Shown: positions 1 through 7,977, counted from the stretch's first letter. The stretch: DNA of 8,477 bases from DASXPG01 sp044449445 (GCA_044449445.1 JBIOIA010000112.1:1-8477), one strand, 5' to 3'. Numbers and translations are program-made. The notes: generated by a model from the sequence alone, not told the origin.

Positions 1-508
1 GGTCCGAGGCGGCCCGGAAGCCCAGCTCGAGGGCCACGACGCTCTGGAGGTAGGGCTCCAGGGCCAACCGGCTCGCCACCGTCACGCCCACCGAGCCGCG
101 CAGCAGCAGCGCGTCGCCGTGATAGCGATGGCCGTCGATCATCACGTCCTCGCCCGGGTTCTCCGGCTCGACGACCACGGGCGCGGGCAGGTCCAGCGGG
201 TCAGGGCGCCCTTCCCTGTAGAGGAGGAGCCGGCCGGCATCGCCGGGTCGCACCGTCCAGGCCTGCCGGGGGTCGGCGATCGCGAGAGCGCCGCCGCTGT
301 GGTCGAGCAACCGGAACTGGCCGACGGCGCTGACCGTGGCGCTGTCGCGGTCCACGACGACACCGACCCTGACCAGCGGTTGACCGGCGGTTGAAACTCC
401 CGCCGGCGCCGGGACGCTCGACTGGTACGGCGGGCGGCAGGCGACGAACAGCAGTGCGGCAACGGTCGCGGCCGCCGCCCGGCCCGGCAGCCGCGTGGGA
501 CGCGTCAC
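1..508 (-). CDS. SpoIID/LytB-like peptidoglycan-active lipoprotein, N-terminal part (C-terminus off window)
   Basis: Starts at a GTG whose last two bases and the next A form the rimO stop (GTGA overlap). The 169 visible residues stay open to the window edge. Residues 1-24 are a basic start, a hydrophobic Ala/Leu stretch and a possible lipobox (LFVAC, Cys24; Phe at -3 is less usual), so probably an exported lipoprotein. Residues 44-110 look beta-rich and are not recognised. From about 122 the pattern matches the SpoIID/LytB core: a DGHRYHGDALLLRG stretch, GVTV, then LEPYLQSVVALELG. In SpoIID the conserved Glu of the VVxxE motif is the catalytic acid for cleaving glycan strands; here it would be Glu161. 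Family knowledge: SpoIID degrades stem-peptide-free peptidoglycan during engulfment, and homologues occur in non-sporulating bacteria. The exact role here is unknown. Family confidence is good even though the C-terminal half is missing. Confidence 0.85.
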   Translation of the reverse strand, partial: MTRPTRLPGRAAAATVAALLFVACRPPYQSSVPAPAGVSTAGQPLVRVGVVVDRDSATVSAVGQFRLLDHSGGALAIADPRQAWTVRPGDAGRLLLYREGRPDPLDLPAPVVVEPENPGEDVMIDGHRYHGDALLLRGSVGVTVASRLALEPYLQSVVALELGFRAASD

Positions 509-1815
509 TGCACCGGTTCCGCGACGAGGTCGTAGTCGAGGGTTTCGATCACGCGGGCGCGCACGAACTCGCCCGGGCCGATCGGCGCGCGGGTCCTGAT
601 GTACGTGCAGCCGTCCACGTCGTCGGCCTGGAACGCGGTCCGGCCGATCAGCTGGCCCGGGTCGTCCCGGTCCGCGCCCTCGTCCACCAGGACTTCGACT
701 TCGCGGCCCGCGTACTGCGCCAGTCGCTCGGCGGAGACGGCGCGCTGCAGCTCGGTGACCCGCTCCACACGCTCGCGCTTCACGTCCTCGGGGACGTCGT
801 CCGCCAGCTCGGCGGCGCGCGTGCCCTCCTGCGGCGAGTACGCGAACACGCCGAGCCGGTCGAACTGCATCTCGTCCACGAACTCGAGCAGCTCCTGGAA
901 CTCGGCCTCGGTCTCGGTCGGGAAGCCGACCAGCGCGGTCGTGCGCACGGCGATGCCCGGCACCGCTTCACGCAGCCAGGCGACCTTCGAGCGGATCGTG
1001 TCCTTGCGCTCGGGCCGGCGCATCAGCTTCAGCATCCGGTCGTTGCCGTGCTGGATCGGCATATCGATGTAGGGGACGAGCCGCGGCTCGTGCGCGAACA
1101 AGGCGACCAGCTCGGGCGTGATGCCCATGGAGTAGACGTACAGCGGCCGGAACCACTTGACGCCGGTCTCATCGAGCAGCGAGCGGATGAGGTCGGGCAG
1201 CCGCGCGCCGCCGGGCACGTCCCGGCCGTAGTGGCCGAGGTCCTGCGCGACCAGGTTGATCTCCAGCGCGCCCTGCGATTCCAACTCCTGCGCTTCACGC
1301 ACCAGCTCGGCGACCGGGCGCGAGCGGTGCTTGCCGCGCATCAGCGGGATGGCGCAGAACGCGCACGTGTGGTCGCAGCCCTCGCTGATCTTGAGGTAGC
1401 GCACGTGCGGCTTGGTGCCGAAGAAGAACCGCATGCCCGGGTGGCTGGCCTCGCTCTCCTCGAGCAGGCCGTCCTTCTCGAGCTGCGGCAGCAGCCCCGG
1501 CAGGTCGCCGAAGCCATAGAAATAGTCCACCTCGGGGATTTCGGCCTTCAGCTCGTCCTTGTAGCGCGTGACCAGGCAGCCGACGGCCACGACAGCGCGG
1601 CACCGGCCGCGCGTCTTCAGCTTCGCGGCCGCAAGCATCGCGTCGATGCTCTCCTGCTTGGCGGCGTCGATGAAGCCGCAGGTGTTGACGAGAATGACGT
1701 CGGCGTCGTCCAGGGCCGGCGTGTACTCGGCGCCCCTGCCCACGAACCGCGCCAGGATGGACTCGGAGTCCGCCGTGGCCTTGTCGCAGCCCAGAGAGAT
1801 GACGCCGAGCTTCAT
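505..1815 (-). CDS. rimO: Ribosomal protein uS12 methylthiotransferase RimO
   Basis: 436 residues, normal for the family. RimO is a radical-SAM enzyme with two 4Fe-4S clusters that adds a methylthio group to a conserved aspartate of ribosomal protein S12. The N-terminal domain has the three cluster cysteines Cys10 (SLGC), Cys46 (NTCGFID) and Cys80 (VGC). The radical-SAM motif is CDHTCAFC (Cys147, Cys151, Cys154), followed by PLMRGKHRSR. The C-terminus (about 370-436) is a TRAM-like domain. The SLGC motif and the acidic TRAM favour RimO over MiaB, which carries a GCQMN-type motif. The usual GCPKN motif reads GCDKA here, a small departure. It begins at ATG 22 bases after yajQ with no clear Shine-Dalgarno, and a short hairpin (minus-strand GGCCG/CGGCC, 1816-1833) sits just before the start. 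It is probably cotranscribed with sigma, yajQ and the SpoIID-like gene. Confidence 0.95.
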   Translation of the reverse strand: MKLGVISLGCDKATADSESILARFVGRGAEYTPALDDADVILVNTCGFIDAAKQESIDAMLAAAKLKTRGRCRAVVAVGCLVTRYKDELKAEIPEVDYFYGFGDLPGLLPQLEKDGLLEESEASHPGMRFFFGTKPHVRYLKISEGCDHTCAFCAIPLMRGKHRSRPVAELVREAQELESQGALEINLVAQDLGHYGRDVPGGARLPDLIRSLLDETGVKWFRPLYVYSMGITPELVALFAHEPRLVPYIDMPIQHGNDRMLKLMRRPERKDTIRSKVAWLREAVPGIAVRTTALVGFPTETEAEFQELLEFVDEMQFDRLGVFAYSPQEGTRAAELADDVPEDVKRERVERVTELQRAVSAERLAQYAGREVEVLVDEGADRDDPGQLIGRTAFQADDVDGCTYIRTRAPIGPGEFVRARVIETLDYDLVAEPVQ

Positions 1816-1837
1816 GGCCGAAAGCTAGCGGCCGGAC

Positions 1838-2341
1838 CTAGCCGCGGTAGTTGCCGAACTTGAGCTCGATCCCGAAGTCCCTGGAGCGCAGGAAGGCGAT
1901 CACGTTCTGGAGCTCGTCGCGTGCCGGGGCGGAGACGCGGATTTCCTCGCCCTGGATGGCGGACTGGACCTTCTTGAAGCCGCCTTCCTTGACGGCCTTG
2001 ACGATCTCACGGGCCTTGTCGCCCGCGATGCCCTGGGTGAGGCCGATCTCGCGCCGCACGGTGCTGTTGGCCGCGGGCAGCACGGCGCCGATCACCAGGT
2101 TCTTCACGGGCACGCCGCGCTTGATGAGCCGGCCCTGCAGCAGGTCGAAGAGCGCCTTCATCTTGAAGTCGTCGTCGGCGATCAGGACGAGCTGCGCCTT
2201 GGCCTTGTCGAATTCGATGGACGCCTTGGAGCCCTTGAAGTCGTAGCGCTGGGCCAGCTCTTTCCTGGCCTGGTTGACCGCGTTGTCGACTTCCTGGAGG
2301 TCGGCGCCGGTGGAGATGTCGAACGAACTCTGCGAAGCCAC
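1838..2341 (-). CDS. yajQ: YajQ family nucleotide-binding protein (UPF0234)
   Basis: 167 residues, close to the family norm. Recognised by the N-terminal FDIST..DLQEVDNAVNQA segment, RYDFKGSKA at 32-40, the QGIAGDKAREIVKAVK segment around 103-118, VQSAIQGEEIRVSAPARDEL at 125-144 and the terminal GIELKFGNYR. The family has two ferredoxin-like domains. Some members (Xanthomonas, Pseudomonas) bind cyclic di-GMP and act with a transcription factor; most are uncharacterised, so c-di-GMP binding here is family inference only. The start is GTG at 2341, directly after the sigma-factor stop TAA (zero spacing), and no Shine-Dalgarno is visible in the end of the sigma gene. A start here still fits the family because YajQ proteins begin only a few residues before the FD motif. 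Reinitiation by ribosomes finishing the sigma gene is likely. Confidence 0.93.
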   Translation of the reverse strand: MASQSSFDISTGADLQEVDNAVNQARKELAQRYDFKGSKASIEFDKAKAQLVLIADDDFKMKALFDLLQGRLIKRGVPVKNLVIGAVLPAANSTVRREIGLTQGIAGDKAREIVKAVKEGGFKKVQSAIQGEEIRVSAPARDELQNVIAFLRSRDFGIELKFGNYRG

Positions 2342-3202
2342 TTACGTGAGGAACGACTCGAGCGCGCGGGCCTTGGAGATGTGGCGCAGGCGGGAGAGGG
2401 CCTTTTCCTTGATCTGGCGGACCCGCTCGCGGGTGATGCCGAGCAGCGAGCCGATCTCTTCCAGCGTCATCGGCTCCTTGCCGTCGAGCCCGAAGTAGAG
2501 CCGGAGGATCCTGGCCTCGCGCTCCTTGAGCGTCGAGAGGACGCGCTCGATGCTCTCGGTCAGCGCGTGCTCGAACGTCTCCTCGTCGGGCGTCGGGTTC
2601 AGCGTGTCGGGCAGGTAATCGAGCAGCTTGTTGTCTTCGCCCGGGGTCATGGGCGCGTCGAGCGACAGGTGGCTCTGGCTGATGGACAGCGTCTTGGCCA
2701 CTTCCTCTTCGCTGATGTCCATGCCCTCGGCGATCTCCTCGACCGTGGGCTCGCGGCCCAGCTCCTGCTGGAGCGCGCTCGAGCGCTTGCCGATCCGGTG
2801 CAGCGTGCCGGCCCGGTTCAGCGGGACCCGCACGATGCGGCTCTGCTCGGCCAGCGCCTGGAGGATCGCCTGGCGGATCCACCACACGGCGTAGGAGATG
2901 AACTTGATGCCCTTGGTCTCGTCGAACTTGTGCGCCGCCCGGATCAGGCCGAGGTTGCCCTCGTTGATCAGGTCCGACAGCGATACGCCCTGGTTCTGGT
3001 ATTTCTTGGCGACGGAGACGACGAAACGGAGGTTGGAGCGGACCAGCTTGTCGAGCGCCTCGGGGTCGCTCTGACGGATCATGATCGCGAGGCGGGTTTC
3101 TTCTTCGCGGTTGATGAGGGGGTAAAGGCTGATCTCGCGGAGGTACTGATCCAGCGAGCCTTCTTCGACCCACGCTTTTCTTGCTGCGTTGTTACGAGGC
3201 AT
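2342..3202 (-). CDS. rpoD: RNA polymerase sigma factor, RpoD/SigA type (compact, no region 1.1)
   Basis: 286 residues. Directs RNA polymerase core to -10/-35 promoters. Region 1.2 is at about 15-48 (SLDQYLREISLYPLI). Region 2 spans about 49-120 with RSNLRFVVSVAKKYQNQG, the core-binding DLINEGNLGLI, and region 2.3/2.4 FISYAVWWIRQAI (101-113). Region 3 is about 121-198, with the SLDAP and GEDNKLLDYL segments that include the 3.2 finger. Region 4 is about 215-280, with the helix-turn-helix TLEEIGSLLGITRERVRQIK (246-265). Region 1.1 and the long non-conserved insert of E. coli RpoD are absent, as in the short primary sigma factors of Bacteroidota and relatives. It is therefore probably the housekeeping factor, though a group 2 (RpoS-like) paralogue cannot be excluded without the rest of the genome. 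ATG start with GGAGA 3-4 bases upstream; first gene of the sigma-yajQ-rimO-SpoIID block, with its own promoter in the 74-base gap. Confidence 0.95.
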   Translation of the reverse strand: MPRNNAARKAWVEEGSLDQYLREISLYPLINREEETRLAIMIRQSDPEALDKLVRSNLRFVVSVAKKYQNQGVSLSDLINEGNLGLIRAAHKFDETKGIKFISYAVWWIRQAILQALAEQSRIVRVPLNRAGTLHRIGKRSSALQQELGREPTVEEIAEGMDISEEEVAKTLSISQSHLSLDAPMTPGEDNKLLDYLPDTLNPTPDEETFEHALTESIERVLSTLKEREARILRLYFGLDGKEPMTLEEIGSLLGITRERVRQIKEKALSRLRHISKARALESFLT

Positions 3203-3205
3203 CGC

Positions 3206-3210
3206 TCTCC
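3206..3210 (-). promoter_or_regulatory. Ribosome binding site of the sigma-factor gene
   Basis: Minus-strand GGAGA lies 3 bases before the ATG at 3202 (GGAGAGCGATG). Spacing is a little short but the match to Shine-Dalgarno is good, and it supports the chosen start. Confidence 0.6.
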
Positions 3211-3241
3211 GGCGTTCCTTCGATGTGCGATGGTTGAAGTT

Positions 3242-3270
3242 AGTCTAGCGTTGCCATCCCGAACGCGCAA
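3242..3270 (-). promoter_or_regulatory. Sigma-70-like promoter for the sigma-yajQ-rimO block
   Basis: On the minus strand TTGCGC (-35, plus positions 3265-3270; 4 of 6 to TTGACA) is followed by a 17-base spacer and TAGACT (-10, plus 3242-3247; 4 of 6 to TATAAT). Transcription would start near 3234-3236, giving a leader of about 32 bases that contains the GGAGA ribosome binding site. It lies in the only gap between the aldehyde dehydrogenase and sigma genes. The call rests on consensus matching and position alone. Confidence 0.55.
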
Positions 3271-3272
3271 CG
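3249..3272. repeat. Inverted repeat CGTTGC-N12-GCAACG overlapping the sigma-gene promoter
   Basis: Perfect 6-base arms at 3249-3254 and 3267-3272 with a 12-base centre, giving 18 bases between arm centres. One arm covers most of the -35 hexamer and the other sits two bases from the -10. No T tract follows on the minus strand, so it is a poor terminator for the aldehyde dehydrogenase transcript. It could be an operator, but arms this short may arise by chance. Confidence 0.35.
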
Positions 3273-3276
3273 GGGG

Positions 3277-4767
3277 TCATCGTTCGTAGGTGTCGATCTG
3301 GGCCCGTTGTAATCTACCGGAGTAGTCGACGTAGACGGTCTTCGTCTCGGAGTAGAAGTCGTAGACCTGCCAGCCGCCCTCGCGGTGCCCGTTGCCCGTC
3401 TCCTTGACGCCGCCGAACGGCAGGTGCGCCTCGGCGCCGATCGTCGGCGCGTTGATGTACGTGATCCCGGCCTCGATCTCCTCCATCGCCTTGAAGGCGG
3501 CGTGCACGTCGCGCGTGTACAGCGAGCTGCTGAGCCCATAGCGCACGCCGTTGTTGATCCGGATGGCCTGGTCCAGCGACTGGACCCGCACCACCGCCAG
3601 GACCGGGCCGAAGATCTCCTCCTGCTCGACCCGCATTCCGGCCTTCACCCCGGCCAGGATGGTGGGCTTGTAGAACCAGCCGTTGGCGAGCCGCCCGGCG
3701 GTCGCCCGCCGGCCGCCGGTGGCCACCTCGGCGCCCTCGGCGCGCCCGATTTCGACGTAGTTGTGGGCGTTCTCGCGCGCCGCCTCGTTGATCAGCGGCC
3801 CGACGTCGGTCGCCTCGTCCAGCCCGTCGCCCAGGCGCAGCTTCTCCACGCGGTCCACCAGCATCCGCATGAACCGGCCCTCGACCCTGCGGTGCAGCAG
3901 CAGCCGGCTGGTGGCCGTGCAGCGCTGGCCGGTCGTGCCGAACGCGCCCCACAGCACGCCGTCCAGGGCGAGGTCGAGGTCGGCGTCGTCCATGACGATC
4001 ATCGCGTTCTTCCCGCCCATCTCGAGCGAGAGCCGCTTGTGCATCCGGCCGCAGGTCTCGCCCAGTATCGCGCCGATGCTCGTGGAGCCGGTAAACGAAA
4101 CGAGCGGGATCCGGGGATGCCCGACGATGGCGTTCCCCACCGCGCTGCCGGGCCCGTGCACCAACTGGATGACCTCCGGCGGCAGCCCGGCATCGAGCAG
4201 GGTCTCCACCAGCAGCGTCCCGGTGTGCGGCACGTCGGCGCTGGGCTTGAACACCACGGCGTTCCCGCACAGCAAAGCCGGGAAGATCTTCCAGGTCGGA
4301 ATCGCCATCGGGAAGTTGAACGGCGTGATGATGCCGGCCACGCCGATCGGACGGCGCGTGGTCATCGCCCACTTGCTGCGCAGCTCCGAGGGCACCGTGT
4401 GCCCGAACAGCCGCCGCCCCTCGCCCGCGGCGTAGTACGCGGTGTCGATCCCCTCCTGCACGTCGCCACGGGTCTCGGCCAGGACCTTGCCCATCTCGCG
4501 CGTCATCGCGCGGGCGATCATCTCTTTCCGCTCGGTGAGCAGGTCGCCGACCTTGCGCAGCACGTCGCCGCGCGCCGGCGCCGGCGTCCTCTTCCACAGC
4601 TCGAAACCCCGGAGGGCGCTCTCGACGGCGCGCGCGACGTCCTTGGCGCCCGACTTCGGGAACCGCCCGATCACCTCGCGCCAGTCGGCCGGATTCCGGT
4701 TCGGGAAGTACTCGCCGTCCCGGGGAGCGACCCAGCGGCCGCCGATGAAGTTCTTGAAGGTTTTCAT
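3277..4767 (-). CDS. NAD(P)-dependent aldehyde dehydrogenase, substrate unassigned
   Basis: 496 residues, typical of the ALDH superfamily; oxidises an aldehyde to the acid in the cytoplasm. Visible landmarks are the PFNFP oxyanion-hole segment (Asn151), the cofactor segment VVFKPS (Lys174), FTGS (225-228), general base Glu249 in LSLEMGGKN, catalytic Cys283 in GTTGQRCTATSR, and EEIFGP (383-388) contacting the nicotinamide ribose. The C-terminus has PFGGVKETGNGHREGG and a YVDYSGRLQRAQID tail. The overall look is of uncharacterised bacterial ALDHs related to semialdehyde dehydrogenases; I cannot name the substrate. The ATG at 4767 was chosen because MKTFKNFIGGRW is the normal ALDH start and it forms an ATGA overlap with the upstream gene. 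The frame stays open back to 5052, but that part overlaps the membrane-protein gene and lacks ALDH features. Last gene of the five-gene block; probably translationally coupled, as no Shine-Dalgarno is seen. Confidence 0.95.
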   Translation of the reverse strand: MKTFKNFIGGRWVAPRDGEYFPNRNPADWREVIGRFPKSGAKDVARAVESALRGFELWKRTPAPARGDVLRKVGDLLTERKEMIARAMTREMGKVLAETRGDVQEGIDTAYYAAGEGRRLFGHTVPSELRSKWAMTTRRPIGVAGIITPFNFPMAIPTWKIFPALLCGNAVVFKPSADVPHTGTLLVETLLDAGLPPEVIQLVHGPGSAVGNAIVGHPRIPLVSFTGSTSIGAILGETCGRMHKRLSLEMGGKNAMIVMDDADLDLALDGVLWGAFGTTGQRCTATSRLLLHRRVEGRFMRMLVDRVEKLRLGDGLDEATDVGPLINEAARENAHNYVEIGRAEGAEVATGGRRATAGRLANGWFYKPTILAGVKAGMRVEQEEIFGPVLAVVRVQSLDQAIRINNGVRYGLSSSLYTRDVHAAFKAMEEIEAGITYINAPTIGAEAHLPFGGVKETGNGHREGGWQVYDFYSETKTVYVDYSGRLQRAQIDTYER

Positions 4768-5287
4768 GGGGTCGTCGGGGCTGGCGCTTGAGGCGCAGGC
4801 GCGGGGGAGACCTGGACCGGCGCGGCGCGACAGATCCAGGAGGCGCTCTGGCGGGCGTAACCGATGCGCGGCAGGATCTCCCGCGCGGCCAGGGCCGTGC
4901 CCCACATCAGCAGCGCGACCGAAAGGAAGTGCGCGATGCCGGAGCGCGACTTCCACGAGCTCATCATGGTCCAGAACGAGGCGACGATCACCGTGCCGAC
5001 GCCGGCGAGGTAGGCGTCGAGCGGCAATCCACAGCCGTGGGTGTAGGGCCACTGCGTCATGCCCAGCCCCAAGCCGAGGGCGAGCAGCAACCTGACCCAG
5101 GTGAAGAACGGCGTGTGCCGCCAGCCCGCGATGCGGCCCGCGCCGGCCTCGGCGGGCGCCGGAGGGGCCTCGCGGACGTGCGTGGGCTTGCTGGCGAGCG
5201 GCGGGGGCTCGGTCTTCCCCGACGCGATCAGCTTGTCGATCTGCGCCAGCTCCTTGTCCCAGTCGCGCGGTCCGTCCTTCGCCGGGC

Positions 5288-5291
<4 letters not shown>
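4764..5291 (-). CDS. Unknown membrane protein with three predicted helices
   Basis: 175 residues; not recognised. Residues 1-24 are charged and probably helical (RDWDKELAQIDKLIASG), followed by a Pro/Ala-rich linker to about 50. Three hydrophobic stretches look like membrane helices: about 62-79 (FFTWVRLLLALGLGLGM), 91-109 (LDAYLAGVGTVIVASFWTM) and 119-139 (IAHFLSVALLMWGTALAAREI). Two cysteines occur outside the helices (Cys87, Cys154). The tail from about 156 is again Pro/Ala-rich. The start ATG forms an ATGA overlap with the response-regulator stop and has a strong GAGGGG ribosome binding site 3 bases upstream (5295-5300). Its stop TGA overlaps the ALDH start. Coding is supported by the overlaps on both sides, the ribosome binding site and a coherent membrane topology. 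A link to the regulator or ALDH is only positional. Confidence 0.82.
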
Positions 5292-6648
<1,357 letters not shown>

Positions 6649-6652
<4 letters not shown>

Positions 6653-7296
6653 CGCGGCGTCCGGCGGTACAGGCGCATGCCGCCCGGGCTCACGCGCACG
6701 TCGCCGATCCCCGCGGTGCCCGGCAGCGGCACCCGCGCGCCGATCGCGCCCGGAATGCGCGCGGCCTGGAGGATGCGCGGGATCGTGGCACGTGGGAACG
6801 GGAAGTCGCGCAGGCGCAGGTAGGTCACCGTGAGCACCAGGCCGCCGGCCGTGTCCGCGCCGAGCGGGCCGCCGATGGATGCGGGTTCCTTGTCACTGAG
6901 CACGCCCGCGAGCGGACCGAGCGCGTTCCTGGGTACGCCGGAGAGATCGAGCACGCCGCGCACCCGGATTTCGTTCTCGAGCAGCGCGACCTTGACCGAA
7001 TCCAGCACGTGGCGTCCGCCGGCCTCCTCGAGCGCGCGGCTGACCAGCGCCGCGACGTCGCCCGCCGTGAGGTCCTCGTACGCCGGGCCACCGGGCCGCG
7101 CCAGCCGCTCGATCGCGCTGCGCGAGCGTGCGTCGCCGCCCACGGCGGGCGCCGTGTAGACCTCCGCCGGATTGCCGCGCCATGCCTTGTAGTAGTCCCA
7201 TATCTCGGTGTGGAACAGGATCACGAACACGCACGCCGCGGCGAACAGCACCGCGCACCCGATTCGGACCGCTATGGCCCTGAGGCAGCCGCCCAT
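6649..7296 (-). CDS. Unknown single-pass membrane-anchored protein
   Basis: 215 residues; not recognised. A basic start (Arg6, Arg11) precedes one hydrophobic helix at about 8-28 (AVRIGCAVLFAAACVFVILF), and most of the protein would lie outside the cytoplasm. A linker to about 75 is followed by LTAGDVAALVSRALEE (77-91), then alternating beta-like strands (SVKVALLENEIRVRGVLDL at 100-118; GLVLTVTYLRLRDFPFP at 152-168), and finally GIGDVRVSPGGMRLYRR. The form, a short helix that 'reads' LTxxDVxxLV followed by amphipathic strands, recalls extracytoplasmic lipid-binding (DUF2993/LmeA-like) proteins, but the likeness is weak and I do not assign it. It begins 3 bases after the thpR stop with a G-rich ribosome binding site (GGGG about 8 bases upstream) and its stop overlaps the regulator start by ATGA. 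Its position next to a regulator without a kinase makes a sensing or envelope role conceivable but unproven. Confidence 0.8.
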
Positions 7297-7299
7297 CGC

Positions 7300-7866
7300 T
7301 CAGCCCCGCCGCGCCAGCGGCGCCCGGTGGACGAGCCGGTACGTCGGGCCGCTCCGACCGGTCACGCTCTCCATCAGGTCCACGTTCTCGACCGGCACGA
7401 CGTCCGCGTACTCGACGCCCGACGCCATCCCGGCCCAGTCGGCCAGGCTGTTCGGCCGCGCCGTCTTCCTCGCGCGTCCCAGCGTCACGTGCGGCTGAAA
7501 CGGCTTCAGCTCGGACTCGAAGCCCAGCGGCGCCAGCGCGCGCTCGACGTCGTTGGCCAGCAGCTCGAGCGCCGGATGCCGTTCGACGCCGAGCCAGAAG
7601 ACGCGGGGTCGCTCGCTGTCGGGAAACGCGCCCAGTCCGCCCAGGCCGAGCTCGAACGGCTTCGCCGTGCAGACCGCGTCGCCGAGCGCCCGGCCAATCG
7701 CGTCCGCGTCGCCTTTTGCGACCTCTCCCAGGAACTTCAGCGTGACGTGCAGAGCGTCCTCGTCCACCCACTTGACTGGCAGCCGGGATTCACGCAGCAT
7801 GCGGGTCGCCGCGCGGGCCGACCGCCGCGTCTCTTCCGGCAGGTTGACGGCAACGAACAGGCGCAT
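7300..7866 (-). CDS. thpR: RNA 2',3'-cyclic phosphodiesterase (2H phosphoesterase, LigT/ThpR)
   Basis: 188 residues, normal for the family. The 2H fold is marked by two His-x-Thr motifs: HVTLKF (His40, Thr42) and PHVTLGR (His126, Thr128). MRLFVAVNLP at the start and KWVDEDALHVTLKFLGEV are typical. The enzyme hydrolyses 2',3'-cyclic phosphate RNA ends to 2'-phosphates and was first found as a 2'-5' RNA ligase; its cellular role is poorly understood. ATG start with AAAGGA about 10 bases upstream. It is the first gene of the five-gene minus-strand block and is read divergently from the lipoprotein gene at 7978. A weak promoter guess is TAGCTT (plus 7893-7898) as -10 with CTGCCG upstream, but the match is too poor to list separately. 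It is sometimes found near recA or cinA in other bacteria; neither is seen here. Confidence 0.93.
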   Translation of the reverse strand: MRLFVAVNLPEETRRSARAATRMLRESRLPVKWVDEDALHVTLKFLGEVAKGDADAIGRALGDAVCTAKPFELGLGGLGAFPDSERPRVFWLGVERHPALELLANDVERALAPLGFESELKPFQPHVTLGRARKTARPNSLADWAGMASGVEYADVVPVENVDLMESVTGRSGPTYRLVHRAPLARRG

Positions 7867-7911
7867 GCTAGCCTGGTCCTTTCACGGTCTCAAAGCTAAC
7901 TCGGAGTCTGG

Positions 7912-7930
7912 AAAAACCGGCAGGCGCCGG
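7912..7930 (-). terminator. Terminator-like hairpin with T tract upstream of thpR
   Basis: On the minus strand CCGGC-GCCT-GCCGG is followed at once by TTTTT (plus 7912-7916). The stem is five G/C pairs with a four-base loop, extendable by one G-T wobble. It lies 45 bases before the thpR start, so it would stop leftward transcription arriving antisense through the lipoprotein gene, or act in the thpR leader if a promoter lies further upstream. It is short for a terminator and is oriented for the minus strand only. Confidence 0.45.
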
Positions 7931-7948
7931 CGCGTGCGCAGGGCGCCG
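7928..7948. repeat. GC-rich inverted repeat in the divergent intergenic region
   Basis: CGGCGC (7928-7933) and GCGCCG (7943-7948) are perfect inverse partners around a 9-base loop; two copies of GGCGCC (7923-7928 and 7942-7947) give an alternative pairing. It ends 29 bases before the lipoprotein start codon and would sit in that gene's leader if transcription begins to its left. No T tract follows. In DNA this GC-rich, chance is a real alternative. Confidence 0.3.
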
Positions 7949-7965
7949 TTCACATTCCTTATGAC

Positions 7966-7970
7966 GGAGA
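7966..7970 (+). promoter_or_regulatory. Ribosome binding site of the divergent lipoprotein gene
   Basis: GGAGA lies 7 bases before the ATG at 7978, a near-ideal spacing, and supports this start over the next in-frame ATG at 8062, which would remove the signal peptide. Confidence 0.6.
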
Positions 7971-7977
7971 CGCCCTG

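Noticed and set aside
142..462. 106-residue minus-strand frame at the left edge
   Set aside because: Lies in a different frame from the SpoIID-like reading, which has a start coupled to rimO, a signal peptide and the family core; this one has only Ser/Arg-rich sequence.
391..1863. 490-residue plus-strand open frame opposite rimO
   Set aside because: Antisense shadow of a well-identified gene in GC-rich DNA; composition dominated by Arg, Ala, Leu, His and Asp with no domain.
2007..3173. 388-residue minus-strand frame spanning sigma factor and yajQ
   Set aside because: Out of frame with both well-supported genes and made of low-complexity Arg/Pro/Ala sequence.
3385..4791. 468-residue plus-strand open frame opposite the aldehyde dehydrogenase
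   Set aside because: Shadow frame with no recognisable features; the ALDH on the other strand is unambiguous.
4768..5052. 95-codon N-terminal extension of the aldehyde dehydrogenase
   Set aside because: The extension lies inside the membrane-protein gene in another frame, is rich in Arg and Pro, and the normal ALDH start follows at 4767 with an ATGA overlap.
6786..6802. TGGCAC on the plus strand as a sigma-54 -24 element
   Set aside because: No TTGC-type -12 element at the right spacing, and it lies inside a coding region on the opposite strand.
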